This document shows, piece after piece, positions 41,653 to 51,187 of a stretch of DNA of 64,000 nt (position 1 is the first letter of the stretch; each line of letters starts with the position of its first letter). The stretch is from Bacillota bacterium (GTDB lineage: Bacteria; Bacillota; Clostridia; Clostridiales; Clostridiaceae): positions 1 to 64,000 of the forward strand of contig JAJXWH010000025.1 of NCBI GenBank assembly GCA_021781745.1, in the 5' to 3' direction. The notes under the pieces were generated by a model, which searched no databases, was not told the DNA's origin, and saw only the letters and a list, made by a program, of their open reading frames with translations. The translations under genes and the position numbers were made by a program.

Positions 41653-43137
41653 CTAATCCTGTACTTCATATGAATTTGTATACTTATGAAGTAGAGAATG
41701 TTTTAATGACCATAAGTTTTGCGATAAATCAACATAATAAGTGTGTGGATTTTCGAATCTTAATACTTCAGGCCATAGCTTATCTGTCTCATTTTTAGAG
41801 AATTCCTTTATATCTAAAACACTAGGAGATTCATATATACATTTACCAGAATTAAAAATTTGAACTTGAAGATCTCTAGTATAATAATTTTTGATTTTTT
41901 TCCTTTTCCATGTATGAATAGGATCAAATAAAACTAAAGGTTCATTTTCATTAATATTTTCATCTCTTAAAGCAATTAAGTCAGCTAATGCCTTATGAGA
42001 TGTCTTATCAAATATTCTCACTATCTTTTTAAATCCTGGGTTAGTGATCTTTTCTTCATTTTCACTTATTTTAATTTTAGGTATAATTTCATCATTGCCT
42101 TCTAATGCCACTAATTTATATACACCGCCAAAAACTGGTTCGGATTTTGCTGTAATAAGACGTTCGCCAACACCAAAAGAATTTATACATGCACCTTGTT
42201 CTAGTACAGCTTTTATAATATGCTCATCGAGGGAATTTGAGACTACAATACCGCAATCTTCATATCCTGCTTCATCCAACATTTTTCTACACTTAGTTGT
42301 AAGGTAAGTAATATCACCAGAATCAATTCTTACTCCACGAGGTCTCTTACCTTGTGGCTTTAAAATTTCATCAAACACTTTTATTGCATTTGGAATACCG
42401 GATTTTATTACATTATAGGTATCAATAAGTAATACACAGTCATCAGGGTAAATTTCAGCCCAAGCTTTAAAAGCATCATATTCAGTATCATATAATTGAA
42501 CCCAGCTGTGAGCCATTGTACCTACAGCTGGAATATTGAACATTCTATCTGACATCGTACAAGCTGTTGAACTGCAGCCGCCTATTATGGAAGCTCTAGC
42601 ACCATAAATTGCACCATCATACCCTTGAGCCCTCCTTGAACCAAATTCCATTACAGGACGACCTTCGGCAGCTCTACAAATTCTATTAGCTTTTGTAGCA
42701 ATTAATGTTTGATGGTTTATAGTTAGAAGAATCATTGTCTCAAGAAATTGTGCTTGAATTACAGGACCGCGAACAGTCACAAGAGGCTCATTTGGGAAGA
42801 CAGGATTTCCTTCTGGAACTGCCCATACATCGCAACTAAAATCAAAGTTTTCTAAGTACTCAAGAAATTCTTCGGAAAACATGTTCTTAGATCTTAAATA
42901 AGTAATATCATCATGGGTAAACTTTAAAGATTTTAGGTAATCAATTAGTTGTTCAACACCAGCCATTATACAATATCCGCCACCATCGGGAACTCTTCTA
43001 AAAAACATATCAAAGTAAGCTATTTTGTCTTTAAGTCCTTTGTCAAAATAACCGTTTCCCATAGTTAATTCATAAAAATCAACTAGCATTGTTAAGTTTC
43101 TTTCATCTTTTACATTGAAATTAGGTCTATTATTCAT
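41653..43137 (-). CDS. pncB: nicotinate phosphoribosyltransferase
   Basis: NLTMLVDFYELTMGNGYF, EFGSRRAQGYDGAIYGARASIIGG, RIDSGDI. Confidence 0.93.
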   Translation of the reverse strand: MNNRPNFNVKDERNLTMLVDFYELTMGNGYFDKGLKDKIAYFDMFFRRVPDGGGYCIMAGVEQLIDYLKSLKFTHDDITYLRSKNMFSEEFLEYLENFDFSCDVWAVPEGNPVFPNEPLVTVRGPVIQAQFLETMILLTINHQTLIATKANRICRAAEGRPVMEFGSRRAQGYDGAIYGARASIIGGCSSTACTMSDRMFNIPAVGTMAHSWVQLYDTEYDAFKAWAEIYPDDCVLLIDTYNVIKSGIPNAIKVFDEILKPQGKRPRGVRIDSGDITYLTTKCRKMLDEAGYEDCGIVVSNSLDEHIIKAVLEQGACINSFGVGERLITAKSEPVFGGVYKLVALEGNDEIIPKIKISENEEKITNPGFKKIVRIFDKTSHKALADLIALRDENINENEPLVLFDPIHTWKRKKIKNYYTRDLQVQIFNSGKCIYESPSVLDIKEFSKNETDKLWPEVLRFENPHTYYVDLSQNLWSLKHSLLHKYTNSYEVQD

Positions 43138-43437
43138 AATAATCTCCTTTAAATAAAAACATAAAATACATTCAGTTTAATAATTGGTATATTATTCAAT
43201 ATAAATTTAAATATATAAAACTATTGTACATCTATAGGACTTTGATTACAATATAGTTGCGATTAACTTAAATTAAGACATACTATATTTTTTAAAAATA
43301 AAATTATAATATTCAGGATTTTGATATGAATTTGAAATTTATATTATAAATGTGGATAAAATTTATAATAACTAATTTAATTAGTAAAGATATGATTACA
43401 AACTTTGTTTGGCTAGGAAGAAAGAGGGAATTATAAA

Positions 43438-45456
43438 GTGGGGTACAACCTTGATAAATATCAAATGAATGCAGTAAATGCAGAGGAAAAGAATACATTA
43501 ATTGTTGCGGCGCCAGGTTCCGGGAAGACAACCGTTATAATAAATAAAGTTAATCATTTGGTTAAAAATAAAAAAATTCCTAATGGGAATATAATAGTTA
43601 TTACTTTTACAAAAGCAGCAGCTCAGAATATGAAAAATAGATATGCCAAAATGTTTAAAGCAGATAGATCACCGTTTTTTGGGACATTCCATGGCTTGTT
43701 CTATAAGATGCTTTTAAGATGTGGTGAAAATATAGATATAGTTGATGGATCAATTGTGCACAAAATAGTTAGCAGTGTATTAAGTAAATATTTTGATGAA
43801 GTTAATGAGGATAAAATAAAGGAAGCCATCAATAATATTTCATTATATAAAACTTCAAGAGTATCTTTAAAAGAATTTAAGCCGTCTCTTTCCAAAGAGA
43901 TTTTTGAAGAAGCTCTAGAGAAATATGAAGAGTATAAAAAAGTAAATAATAAAAGAGATTTTGATGATTTAGCTATAGAAGTATTGGAATTACTTAAAAA
44001 AGATAAAAGTATGCTTTTAGCATATAGAAAGTTGTTTAAATATGTATTAGTAGATGAATTTCAAGATTGTGATGAGATGCAGATTGACTTCTTAAAACTA
44101 ATAAATGAAGGAGAAGATAATCATCTTTTTGCAGTTGGAGATGAGGATCAATGTATTTACTCATTTAGAGGTTCAAAGCCAGAATATATGGTCAGCTTTG
44201 ATAATATATTTAAAGGCGGAAAGAAGTATTACTTATCAATTAATTATAGAAGTAAGATGAACATAGTAGATAAGTCAAAAGCAGTAATAAGCTTTAATGA
44301 GAAGAGAAATAATAAGGAAATTAAGTGGAATAGAGATAGTGAAGGAATAATCAAATGGTTTAGCCCGTACAATGAAAAAATGCAGGTTGAAAGCATAAGT
44401 GATATAATATGTGAAAATAAAAAAATTGGTATACCTTATGAAGACAATGCTGTACTTTATAGAACTAATATAGAATCAATGATGATTATAGAGACCCTGG
44501 CAAAAAGAAAAATTCCGTTTACATTACTAGATCGTGAATATAATTTCTTCGAACATTTTATATGTAAGGATTTAATTGCGTATTTAAAACTGTCAATTAA
44601 TGAATTTGACAGAGATAGTTTCTTACAAATAATAAATAAACCCTTTAGATATATAAGCAAAAGTAACTTTGCGTATATAAAGAATTATATAAAAGAAGAA
44701 AGTCCATTTAATATGCTTATGAGTAAAAGTGATATACCACCATTTCAAAAGAAAAATCTTGATAATTTAAGGAAAGATATTAACTATTTAAATAAAATAT
44801 CATTATCATCTGCAATTGCATATATAGTTATGGATTTAGGGTATTTAGACCACTTAAAAGGTTATGCTCAAAAAGTTAATCAAAGTTTAGAAGACTTAGA
44901 AGAAATAATAGAAGAATTTAAATTATCAGCAGAAGGGTTTAAAACCATATTTGAATTTTTAGAGCATGTAGAGGAAATAAAACAAACAATAGAAGCTAGT
45001 AAGAAAAAAACTCAGAGAGAAGGGGTTATACTTAGTACCATACATGGAGTAAAAGGCATGGAATTTAAAAATGTCTATGTCATTAATTGTGTAGAAGAAA
45101 CTATACCCCATGCATCCAGCATAAAAGACAACATAGAAGAGGAACGTAGATTGTTCTATGTTGGAATAACAAGGGCAATAGATAATCTTTATCTATTTTC
45201 TCCAAGAAACAGGAAAGGGCAGTTTAAAGAGGTTTCAAGATTTATAGTTGAAGGCAAGTTAAATGATATGCCTGTAGATACCTATGGATATGAGGTTGGG
45301 AATAAGGTTGCTCATAAAGCTTATGGTATAGCAGAGGTAGAAGAATTTGATGAAAAGGATAAAGATAAGATTAAGCTTAAATTTGACGATGGGACTTTTA
45401 GGAGTTTTTCTTTGAAGGTTTTGATTGATAATAACCTTATTCGTAGAGCTAATTAG
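43438..45456 (+). CDS. UvrD/Rep-family ATP-dependent DNA helicase (superfamily I)
   Basis: VAAPGSGKTTVIINKV, VDEFQDCDEMQ, GDEDQCIYSFRG, STIHGVKGMEFKNVYVI, VGITRA; GTG start. Confidence 0.92.
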   Translation: MGYNLDKYQMNAVNAEEKNTLIVAAPGSGKTTVIINKVNHLVKNKKIPNGNIIVITFTKAAAQNMKNRYAKMFKADRSPFFGTFHGLFYKMLLRCGENIDIVDGSIVHKIVSSVLSKYFDEVNEDKIKEAINNISLYKTSRVSLKEFKPSLSKEIFEEALEKYEEYKKVNNKRDFDDLAIEVLELLKKDKSMLLAYRKLFKYVLVDEFQDCDEMQIDFLKLINEGEDNHLFAVGDEDQCIYSFRGSKPEYMVSFDNIFKGGKKYYLSINYRSKMNIVDKSKAVISFNEKRNNKEIKWNRDSEGIIKWFSPYNEKMQVESISDIICENKKIGIPYEDNAVLYRTNIESMMIIETLAKRKIPFTLLDREYNFFEHFICKDLIAYLKLSINEFDRDSFLQIINKPFRYISKSNFAYIKNYIKEESPFNMLMSKSDIPPFQKKNLDNLRKDINYLNKISLSSAIAYIVMDLGYLDHLKGYAQKVNQSLEDLEEIIEEFKLSAEGFKTIFEFLEHVEEIKQTIEASKKKTQREGVILSTIHGVKGMEFKNVYVINCVEETIPHASSIKDNIEEERRLFYVGITRAIDNLYLFSPRNRKGQFKEVSRFIVEGKLNDMPVDTYGYEVGNKVAHKAYGIAEVEEFDEKDKDKIKLKFDDGTFRSFSLKVLIDNNLIRRAN

Positions 45457-45471
45457 GGAGCATATTAAGAA

Positions 45472-45499
45472 AGCACTTTTTAAAAAGGTGCTTTTTTAC
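45472..45499 (+). terminator. Rho-independent terminator
   Basis: AAGCACTTTTTAAAAAGGTGCTTTTTT. Confidence 0.7.
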
Positions 45500-45882
45500 G
45501 TTTACAAAAGAAGCCATGCATTGGTAAGAGGAAGATGTAAAAAATGTATTAAAATTATGTTAATATAATATTCTGTTGTCAAATTATGTTAGAAAGTGAA
45601 CTGTAAGGAATGTTCTTTATTTTAAATAAATATTAAACTTTTGATTAAAAGCGTAGTTTTAGTTTTGTATATAAATTCCATTATTTCGATAGAGAATTGG
45701 ATTTTATATATTTTGCAAAGTGTGATTATGTAATTTATTTACAATAAAATAAAAATCATGTGGAATTGCGTTGTGAACGTGTGTTGAATAATAAATACAT
45801 TGATGTTAATATTATACATATGATAATAAAGTTGTAAAAAATACAAGTCATTTATATGTTCGTAACATTAATAGGATTAAAA

Positions 45883-45957
45883 ATTGGAAACTGTGAAAAA
45901 TTCTCTTTATTTGGGCACCTGGGGAATTTGGAGTTAGTGGTGCAACCGGCCAATAAT
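45883..45957 (+). ncRNA. class II cyclic di-GMP riboswitch aptamer
   Basis: tttGGGCACctgg...GAGTTAGTgGTGCAACCGgCC matches the recalled conserved core of c-di-GMP-II aptamers (UUGGGCAC...GAGUUAGUAGUGCAACCGACC); P1 ATTGG(45883-45887)/CCAAT(45950-45954); GCACC/GGTGC stem. Confidence 0.75.
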
Positions 45958-45984
45958 GAGTTTGTTATTAATTATTATTGGAGG
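45950..45984 (+). promoter_or_regulatory. predicted riboswitch expression platform (alternative SD-sequestering hairpin)
   Basis: CCAATAAT (45950-45957) is exactly complementary to ATTATTGG (45974-45981), which overlaps the SD GGAGG (45980-45984). Confidence 0.6.
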
Positions 45985-45991
45985 TATTATT

Positions 45992-46144
45992 TTGGAAAAG
46001 ATAGAGTTTAAAGTGTTAGAACTATTTACTGGATATTTAATATGGATTGAAAATAATAAGTTGGAAGATAACATTAATAATTATATTCTTTATATTAACA
46101 GTATGGATAAAAATAGTAGTAAAGATTTCAAAAGGTATTGTTAA
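45992..46144 (+). CDS. ~50-aa micro-ORF downstream of the c-di-GMP-II riboswitch
   Basis: TTG start 7 nt after GGAGG; MEKIEFKVLELFTGYLIWIENNKLEDNINNYILYINSMDKNSSKDFKRYC. Confidence 0.6.
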   Translation: MEKIEFKVLELFTGYLIWIENNKLEDNINNYILYINSMDKNSSKDFKRYC

Positions 46145-46263
46145 TAAAAGTTAGAATTCAGCAAAACAATCTAAAGTCTATAGTCTGCTACAGAAGAATT
46201 TAATGTATTGCAATCCGCTTGCAACAAGCAGTTATAATTAAAACATAAAATCGAATCAAGAGT

Positions 46264-46299
46264 AAAGGTAGATTAGGTAGAAATGCTTAATTTACCTTT
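46264..46299 (+). terminator. hairpin terminator
   Basis: AAAGGTAGATTA...TAATTTACCTTT followed by T-rich tract. Confidence 0.6.
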
Positions 46300-46480
46300 A
46301 ATTTTTGTTTGAATTAAATATTACGTTATTAATTCATATGGTGTTAGATGAGAGAGATTAAAGCGATTAAAATTATGAATAAAACTCTTATTAATTAATA
46401 TTGATTATTATATAATAAAATGTTATAATTTACTTAAGATTAAATAGTATTAAATATGATACTTAAAGGAGGGAATGAGA

Positions 46481-46651
46481 ATGGGAAATTTAATAAAGAT
46501 AAATATATATGCTGATTTAAATAAAAGAAAAGGATATGTACTAGATTTTAAAAATTTAGAAGCAAATATTTCAAATTATAATAACTGGTTACAAAAGACT
46601 CACAGAGAGGATAAAATCGAAAGTTATGAAAAGTTTTTACAAGCTAAATAG
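46481..46651 (+). CDS. 56-aa micro-ORF, possible paralog of the 45992 ORF
   Basis: ATG after taaaggagggaatgaga; MGNLIKINIYADLNKRKGYVLDFKNLEANISNYNNWLQKTHREDKIESYEKFLQAK; shares GY..(7-9 aa)LExNIxNY with the upstream ORF. Confidence 0.6.
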   Translation: MGNLIKINIYADLNKRKGYVLDFKNLEANISNYNNWLQKTHREDKIESYEKFLQAK

Positions 46652-46661
46652 TAGTTTATAA

Positions 46662-46697
46662 AGAGCAATTAACAGTGAAAATAGTGTTAATTGCTCT
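46662..46697 (+). terminator. Rho-independent terminator
   Basis: AGAGCAATTAACA...TGTTAATTGCTCTTTTT. Confidence 0.8.
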
Positions 46698-46734
46698 TTT
46701 TGTTTTACTGAATATATATTTAGCACATAAAAAA

Positions 46735-46871
46735 GGCAACCTACTTAGGGGAATAGGTTGTCTTAGGGGTTTGTTAGCATTTTTTATAAGGGTAAATAAT
46801 AATGCTTTAACTACTTTACAAGCAATATTATAATTTAAAATTATAACGGAATTATTACAAAGCTGTGGCAA
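46735..46871 (+). repeat. structured repeat copy 1 (hairpin with CTTAGGGGAA loop plus conserved AAGGGTAAATAATAATGCTTTAACTACTTTACAA tail)
   Basis: GGCAACCTA-cttaggggaa-TAGGTTGTC at 46735-46762; tail identical to copy 2. Confidence 0.7.
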
Positions 46872-46987
46872 ATTTAAGGCAGTTGATAAGTTAGGTAAAA
46901 TGGTTAAAATAAAAAGGATAACTTATTATACGCAAATAAGCTATCCAAATACTGATTTATAATAAATATTTTATAGGAGAACAATTA

Positions 46988-47092
46988 ATGAAAAATGTTT
47001 ATGATATTATTATAAATAAAATTCGTGACAATATTATGGCAATATATATAAAAAGTTTAAGAGAACAAAAATATATTCATAAATATCTTTAG
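46988..47092 (+). CDS. possible 34-aa micro-ORF
   Basis: ATG after ataggagaacaatta; MKNVYDIIINKIRDNIMAIYIKSLREQKYIHKYL. Confidence 0.3.
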   Translation: MKNVYDIIINKIRDNIMAIYIKSLREQKYIHKYL

Positions 47093-47248
47093 ATTAATTT
47101 ACCATTTACTTTGTCAGATTTTTTAATAAGATTACGAAGTATATTAATGTTGAATCTTACTTAATTAGCATAGTTATATGAAGTTTTTTATACAAAGGAA
47201 GATTCCAAGAATACATAAAAGAGCAAAAGAGAAAAGGAAAGAATAATT

Positions 47249-48088
47249 ATGAAAAAAACAATATTAAGCTTAGCAGTAGCAGAAGTTATAATAAGCTGCA
47301 GTATGCAATCAAAGGCACATGCTACAACCATTTCAAATACTAATGATACTTCTAATGGCATGGCTACAATATCTACACTGCAAGGAAGTGGAAAAATAAT
47401 ATCTATAGGTTCCAAGGGTAGTATTGTTAGAAGTATCCAGCGATTACTGAATTCATTGGAAGGTTATAATATTCAGGAGGATGGAATATATGGAGCTGAG
47501 ACTTATAATGCTATAACTAAATTTCAAGCAAAAAATGGACTGAAGCAGGATGGTATTGTAGGTAAACAAACAGCAGATAAATTATTAAGCATTAATACTA
47601 AACCTGAAATAAATATTGTAAATTCAAAAATAGGAAACGGGTTAGAAAAAGTAAAGGTAACAAATGTAAAGGAAATAATAAATTCCAAACTAAATTTAAA
47701 AGAAATAAATTCAGATACTAATTATTTTATAGCTGTAAGTAAATCTCAAAGAGAAGTATATATTTATCATAAAGAAATTGAGTCATGGGTAAATATAAAA
47801 GCATTTTCATGTAATATAGGAGCGCCTGGAACCCCAACTATAGAAGGGGATTTTTATAGTGGATTAAAAGGCAAAGAGCTAAGAATAAATGAAACTTATG
47901 TGAAATACTTCACACAAATAAGTGGTAATTATTTGTTCCACAGTATTCCTTATAATGAAATTGGAGAAGCTATTGATAATTGTTTGGGTGAAGAAGTATC
48001 TCATGGATGTGTTAGACTTTCTTTAGAGGATGCTAAATATATCTATGATACTATCCCAGCAGGAACTAGTATTAAAATAATTGAATAA
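47249..48088 (+). CDS. secreted L,D-transpeptidase (YkuD) with peptidoglycan-binding domain
   Basis: Signal peptide; SKGSIVRSIQRLLNSLEGYNIQEDGIYGAETYNAITKFQAKNGLKQDGIVGKQT; SHGCVRLSLEDA. Confidence 0.92.
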   Translation: MKKTILSLAVAEVIISCSMQSKAHATTISNTNDTSNGMATISTLQGSGKIISIGSKGSIVRSIQRLLNSLEGYNIQEDGIYGAETYNAITKFQAKNGLKQDGIVGKQTADKLLSINTKPEINIVNSKIGNGLEKVKVTNVKEIINSKLNLKEINSDTNYFIAVSKSQREVYIYHKEIESWVNIKAFSCNIGAPGTPTIEGDFYSGLKGKELRINETYVKYFTQISGNYLFHSIPYNEIGEAIDNCLGEEVSHGCVRLSLEDAKYIYDTIPAGTSIKIIE

Positions 48089-48107
48089 AAAATATCGATT
48101 CGTAAAC

Positions 48108-48246
48108 AAACTAAAAAGAATGACTTACTTAGGGGAATAAGTCATTCTTTTTAGTTTATAAGTATTTTTTAATAAGGGTAAATAATAATGCTTTAACTAC
48201 TTTACAATTTTTATTATAAACCGTAAATATTACAAATGTGTTACAA
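48108..48246 (+). repeat. structured repeat copy 2 (20-bp perfect stem with CTTAGGGGAA loop plus conserved tail)
   Basis: AAACTAAAAAGAATGACTTA-cttaggggaa-TAAGTCATTCTTTTTAGTTT at 48108-48157; tail AATAAGGGTAAATAATAATGCTTTAACTACTTTACAA. Confidence 0.75.
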
Positions 48247-48408
48247 AAATATAAATTTTCAAATAATAATTAACTGACAAACTATTTGTTAAGTCATTTT
48301 CTTAATAACCATAATCAATATTATTGCATATAACAACTATTAGGGTAGATAAATAGAATTCAAACGAGTTCGCACCCAATAGATTGCAAAAGGAGAAATA
48401 TAGTTCAA

Positions 48409-48711
48409 ATGAATACTAAACTTATGAATAAAATAATAGAGATTTCTAAGGAAAATGGTTCGTTGAAAAAAGAAAATGAAATTTTAAGGAAGGATAATGA
48501 AATATTACAAGGAAAAATCAATCGTCAAAAGGAACTAAATGATTTTGTAGAAACCTTCGATCAATTATTGAATATTAATAATAAAGATATTATAAATAAA
48601 ACAAAAATATTAGAAAAAGAAGAAAATCCAATTGCTAAGGACAATAGTGAGCCAGTAAAGAAAGTAACTATAGCAGAAATTTTAAAAAAGAATTTTTTTA
48701 GTAAAAAATAA
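48409..48711 (+). CDS. small coiled-coil protein
   Basis: NGSLKKENEILRKDNEILQGKINRQKEL heptads. Confidence 0.6.
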   Translation: MNTKLMNKIIEISKENGSLKKENEILRKDNEILQGKINRQKELNDFVETFDQLLNINNKDIINKTKILEKEENPIAKDNSEPVKKVTIAEILKKNFFSKK

Positions 48712-48752
48712 AAATTATGAAGACTAGGAGTAATCTTAGTCTTCATAATTTT
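48711..48752. terminator. bidirectional terminator between convergent genes
   Basis: AAAATTATGAAGACTA...TAGTCTTCATAATTTT. Confidence 0.8.
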
Positions 48753-49824
48753 AATAAATCCAAACTCCATTTGAATCTAAAGTATAGCCATCAATAGTTG
48801 TATTTTTTAGCATAATACCTTGCTCATTAAGATAATACCAATTTCCGTTATCATTTAGCCAGCCAGTTTTCATTTTTCCATCTGAATCTAAATAGTACCA
48901 ATAATCCTTGAGATATAGCCAACCTTTATAAGGATTTCCATCACCATCTAGGTAATAATTATAGCCATTCCTTTCATCTTTATACCAAGCATTTCTTGGT
49001 TTACTTATTGAGATAGAATCAGAATGCCTGTTATATACTCTAACATAATCAACATACATCTTTGCAGGGAAATTTGTAGATGCATCTGGATTTTGAGGCA
49101 GGTTTCCACCTACAGCCAAATTTAAAACTATGAAAAACGGTTTATGAAGTGATTCGGTTCCATTAACATTATTAGTAATATCATACTCAAAATATTCATT
49201 ATCATCAACAAACCATTTTATATAATTAGGGCTCCATTCAATTGAATAATTATGATATTGGCTCACATCTATATTTGTTTGTCCACCATGAGACTCATAC
49301 ATATTTCCATTATTTGCATTCCAGTGAAGAGTTCCAAAAACATTTTTTGCATCGTTTATATGTTCCATAATATCAATTTCACCGCAATCAGGCCATTTTA
49401 CGGAGGCCATATTTGATCCTAACATCCAAAAGGCAGGCCAAAAACCTTGACCTTCTGGCAGTTTCATTCTTGCTTCAACTTTACCATAAAGAAAATTCTG
49501 CAAACCTTCACTTTTTAAGCGTGCCGAAGTGTATTGACTGCCGTTATAGGATTCTTTTCTTGCCTCGATAACAAGGTTCCCATCCTCAATTCTAGCATTT
49601 TCAGGTCTGTTGGTATAATATTCAAGCTCGTTATTTCCCCAACCATGTCCGTCAATATCATAAGTCCAATTTGAAGGATTAATTTCATGGCCATTAAACT
49701 CATCACTCCAGGTAAGATCCCATTTATCAGGGGTAGTTTGGGCATAGGTCACTAAAGGTTTAAATTGTATATTATTAATTAAAAGTAAAGAAGTCGCAAT
49801 TAATGATAATTTAGATAATCTCAT
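48751..49824 (-). CDS. glycoside hydrolase family 16 beta-glucanase with C-terminal cell-wall-binding repeats
   Basis: CGEIDIMEH catalytic motif, WDLTWSDEFNG, signal peptide; GWLYLKDYWYYLDSDGKMKTGWLNDNGNWYYLNEQG repeats. Confidence 0.93.
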   Translation of the reverse strand: MRLSKLSLIATSLLLINNIQFKPLVTYAQTTPDKWDLTWSDEFNGHEINPSNWTYDIDGHGWGNNELEYYTNRPENARIEDGNLVIEARKESYNGSQYTSARLKSEGLQNFLYGKVEARMKLPEGQGFWPAFWMLGSNMASVKWPDCGEIDIMEHINDAKNVFGTLHWNANNGNMYESHGGQTNIDVSQYHNYSIEWSPNYIKWFVDDNEYFEYDITNNVNGTESLHKPFFIVLNLAVGGNLPQNPDASTNFPAKMYVDYVRVYNRHSDSISISKPRNAWYKDERNGYNYYLDGDGNPYKGWLYLKDYWYYLDSDGKMKTGWLNDNGNWYYLNEQGIMLKNTTIDGYTLDSNGVWIY

Positions 49825-50067
49825 AGTGTCCCCTTTCATTTTTGTGTATAATGATTAATAAATTTTAAGATTAAATTGCATTTAAAGTTATATATAAGTT
49901 CTATATAATTTTATCAAAAATATCATTAGAAGTAAAATAATGGTGAAATTGATGTTAATAAATATATTAAATGATAAAAATTTATATTTCTATTTTTTGT
50001 ACTTATAAAAGATGGTAAAATTGCATCATAACAACAAATTAATATTTTTAGAAAGGATATTAAAGAT

Positions 50068-50430
50068 ATGATATTAAGAGAAGAATTTACATGTCCTTTA
50101 GAATTAGCTCATGACATGATAAAAGGAAAATGGAAGCCTATTATTTTATGGAGATTACGTCTTGGAAGAACATCATTAGCTAAACTAGAAAAGGATATTA
50201 AAGGCATAACTCAAAAAATGTTACTTCAACATATTAATGAATTAATGGAATATGGCCTAGTTGATAAAGTAAAGTATGAGGGGTACCCATTAAAAGTAGA
50301 ATACTTTTTAACACCTGGAAAAGGAACTAAGATGATAGAATGCTTAGAAATTTTGCAAGAAATAGGGATGAATTATATGGTTGAAAAGGGTCAAGAAGAA
50401 AACATTAGAGAAATATGGTTTAAACTATAG
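50068..50430 (+). CDS. HxlR-family transcriptional regulator
   Basis: CPLELAHDMIKGKWKPIILWRLRLG..F/LxxLEKDIKGITQKMLLQHINELMEYGLV. Confidence 0.9.
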   Translation: MILREEFTCPLELAHDMIKGKWKPIILWRLRLGRTSLAKLEKDIKGITQKMLLQHINELMEYGLVDKVKYEGYPLKVEYFLTPGKGTKMIECLEILQEIGMNYMVEKGQEENIREIWFKL

Positions 50431-50567
50431 AAATATAAACTCTTAATATTCTTGAATACATACAAAAAAGTGGGTAATTTACGAGTAGCTGACCCTGATT
50501 TATAATTTAGATATTCTAAGAAGTGCTTAATAAATCAGAGCAAATAATTATGAAGGAGAAGATGATT

Positions 50568-51101
50568 ATGAAAATAACAAGTTCAGCTATTGTAAATGGA
50601 ATTATCAAAGATAAGTATGGTAAAAGGGGAGAAGAATTTAAAAACAAGCGTGGTGAAATAAAACTACAATTTGATGAAGATGCATGTATGCCAATAAGAT
50701 CTATTCCTATAAAAATTGAGGAGGCGCCTGATAATACTGTGTCATTTTGCATTTTTATAGAAGATAAAGATGCAATACCAGTATGTGGATTTTCATGGAT
50801 ACATTGGTCTGTTGCAAATCTTACAAAAAATGTAATAGAGGAAAATGAAAGTGTAGCTGCTAAAGATTTTATTCAAGGAGTAAATAGCTGGTATGGGGCG
50901 GCAGGTAGATTTGATAAAGAAATCGCTATAGGTTATGGTGGAATGACTCCTCCTGATAAACCTCATAAGTACCACATTAGTGTTTACGCACTTGATACAA
51001 AATTAGAACTCAAAAATGGTTTCTTTGTAAATGAATTATTTACCGCTATGGAGGGACATGTAATTGATGTAGAAACAATATCTGCAACTTATTCTAATTA
51101 G
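50568..51101 (+). CDS. YbhB/YbcL-family (PEBP/Raf-kinase-inhibitor-like) protein
   Basis: CGFSWIHWSVANL, YGGMTPPDKPHKYHISVYALDT. Confidence 0.88.
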   Translation: MKITSSAIVNGIIKDKYGKRGEEFKNKRGEIKLQFDEDACMPIRSIPIKIEEAPDNTVSFCIFIEDKDAIPVCGFSWIHWSVANLTKNVIEENESVAAKDFIQGVNSWYGAAGRFDKEIAIGYGGMTPPDKPHKYHISVYALDTKLELKNGFFVNELFTAMEGHVIDVETISATYSN

Positions 51102-51187
51102 ATAAAAAGGAAAGTATTTCAAAGGCTAGAGAATGATCCCTAGCCTTTATTTGTTTAAATGATTACATAGTATAAGAAATTATATAA

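Noticed and set aside
43701-44660. Minus-strand ORFs within the helicase gene
   Set aside because: Antisense to a strongly supported UvrD-like CDS, no independent support.
50068-51101. HxlR regulator plus YbhB-family protein as a new stress module
   Set aside because: Common gene types whose adjacency alone is weak evidence; reported only as ordinary CDS.
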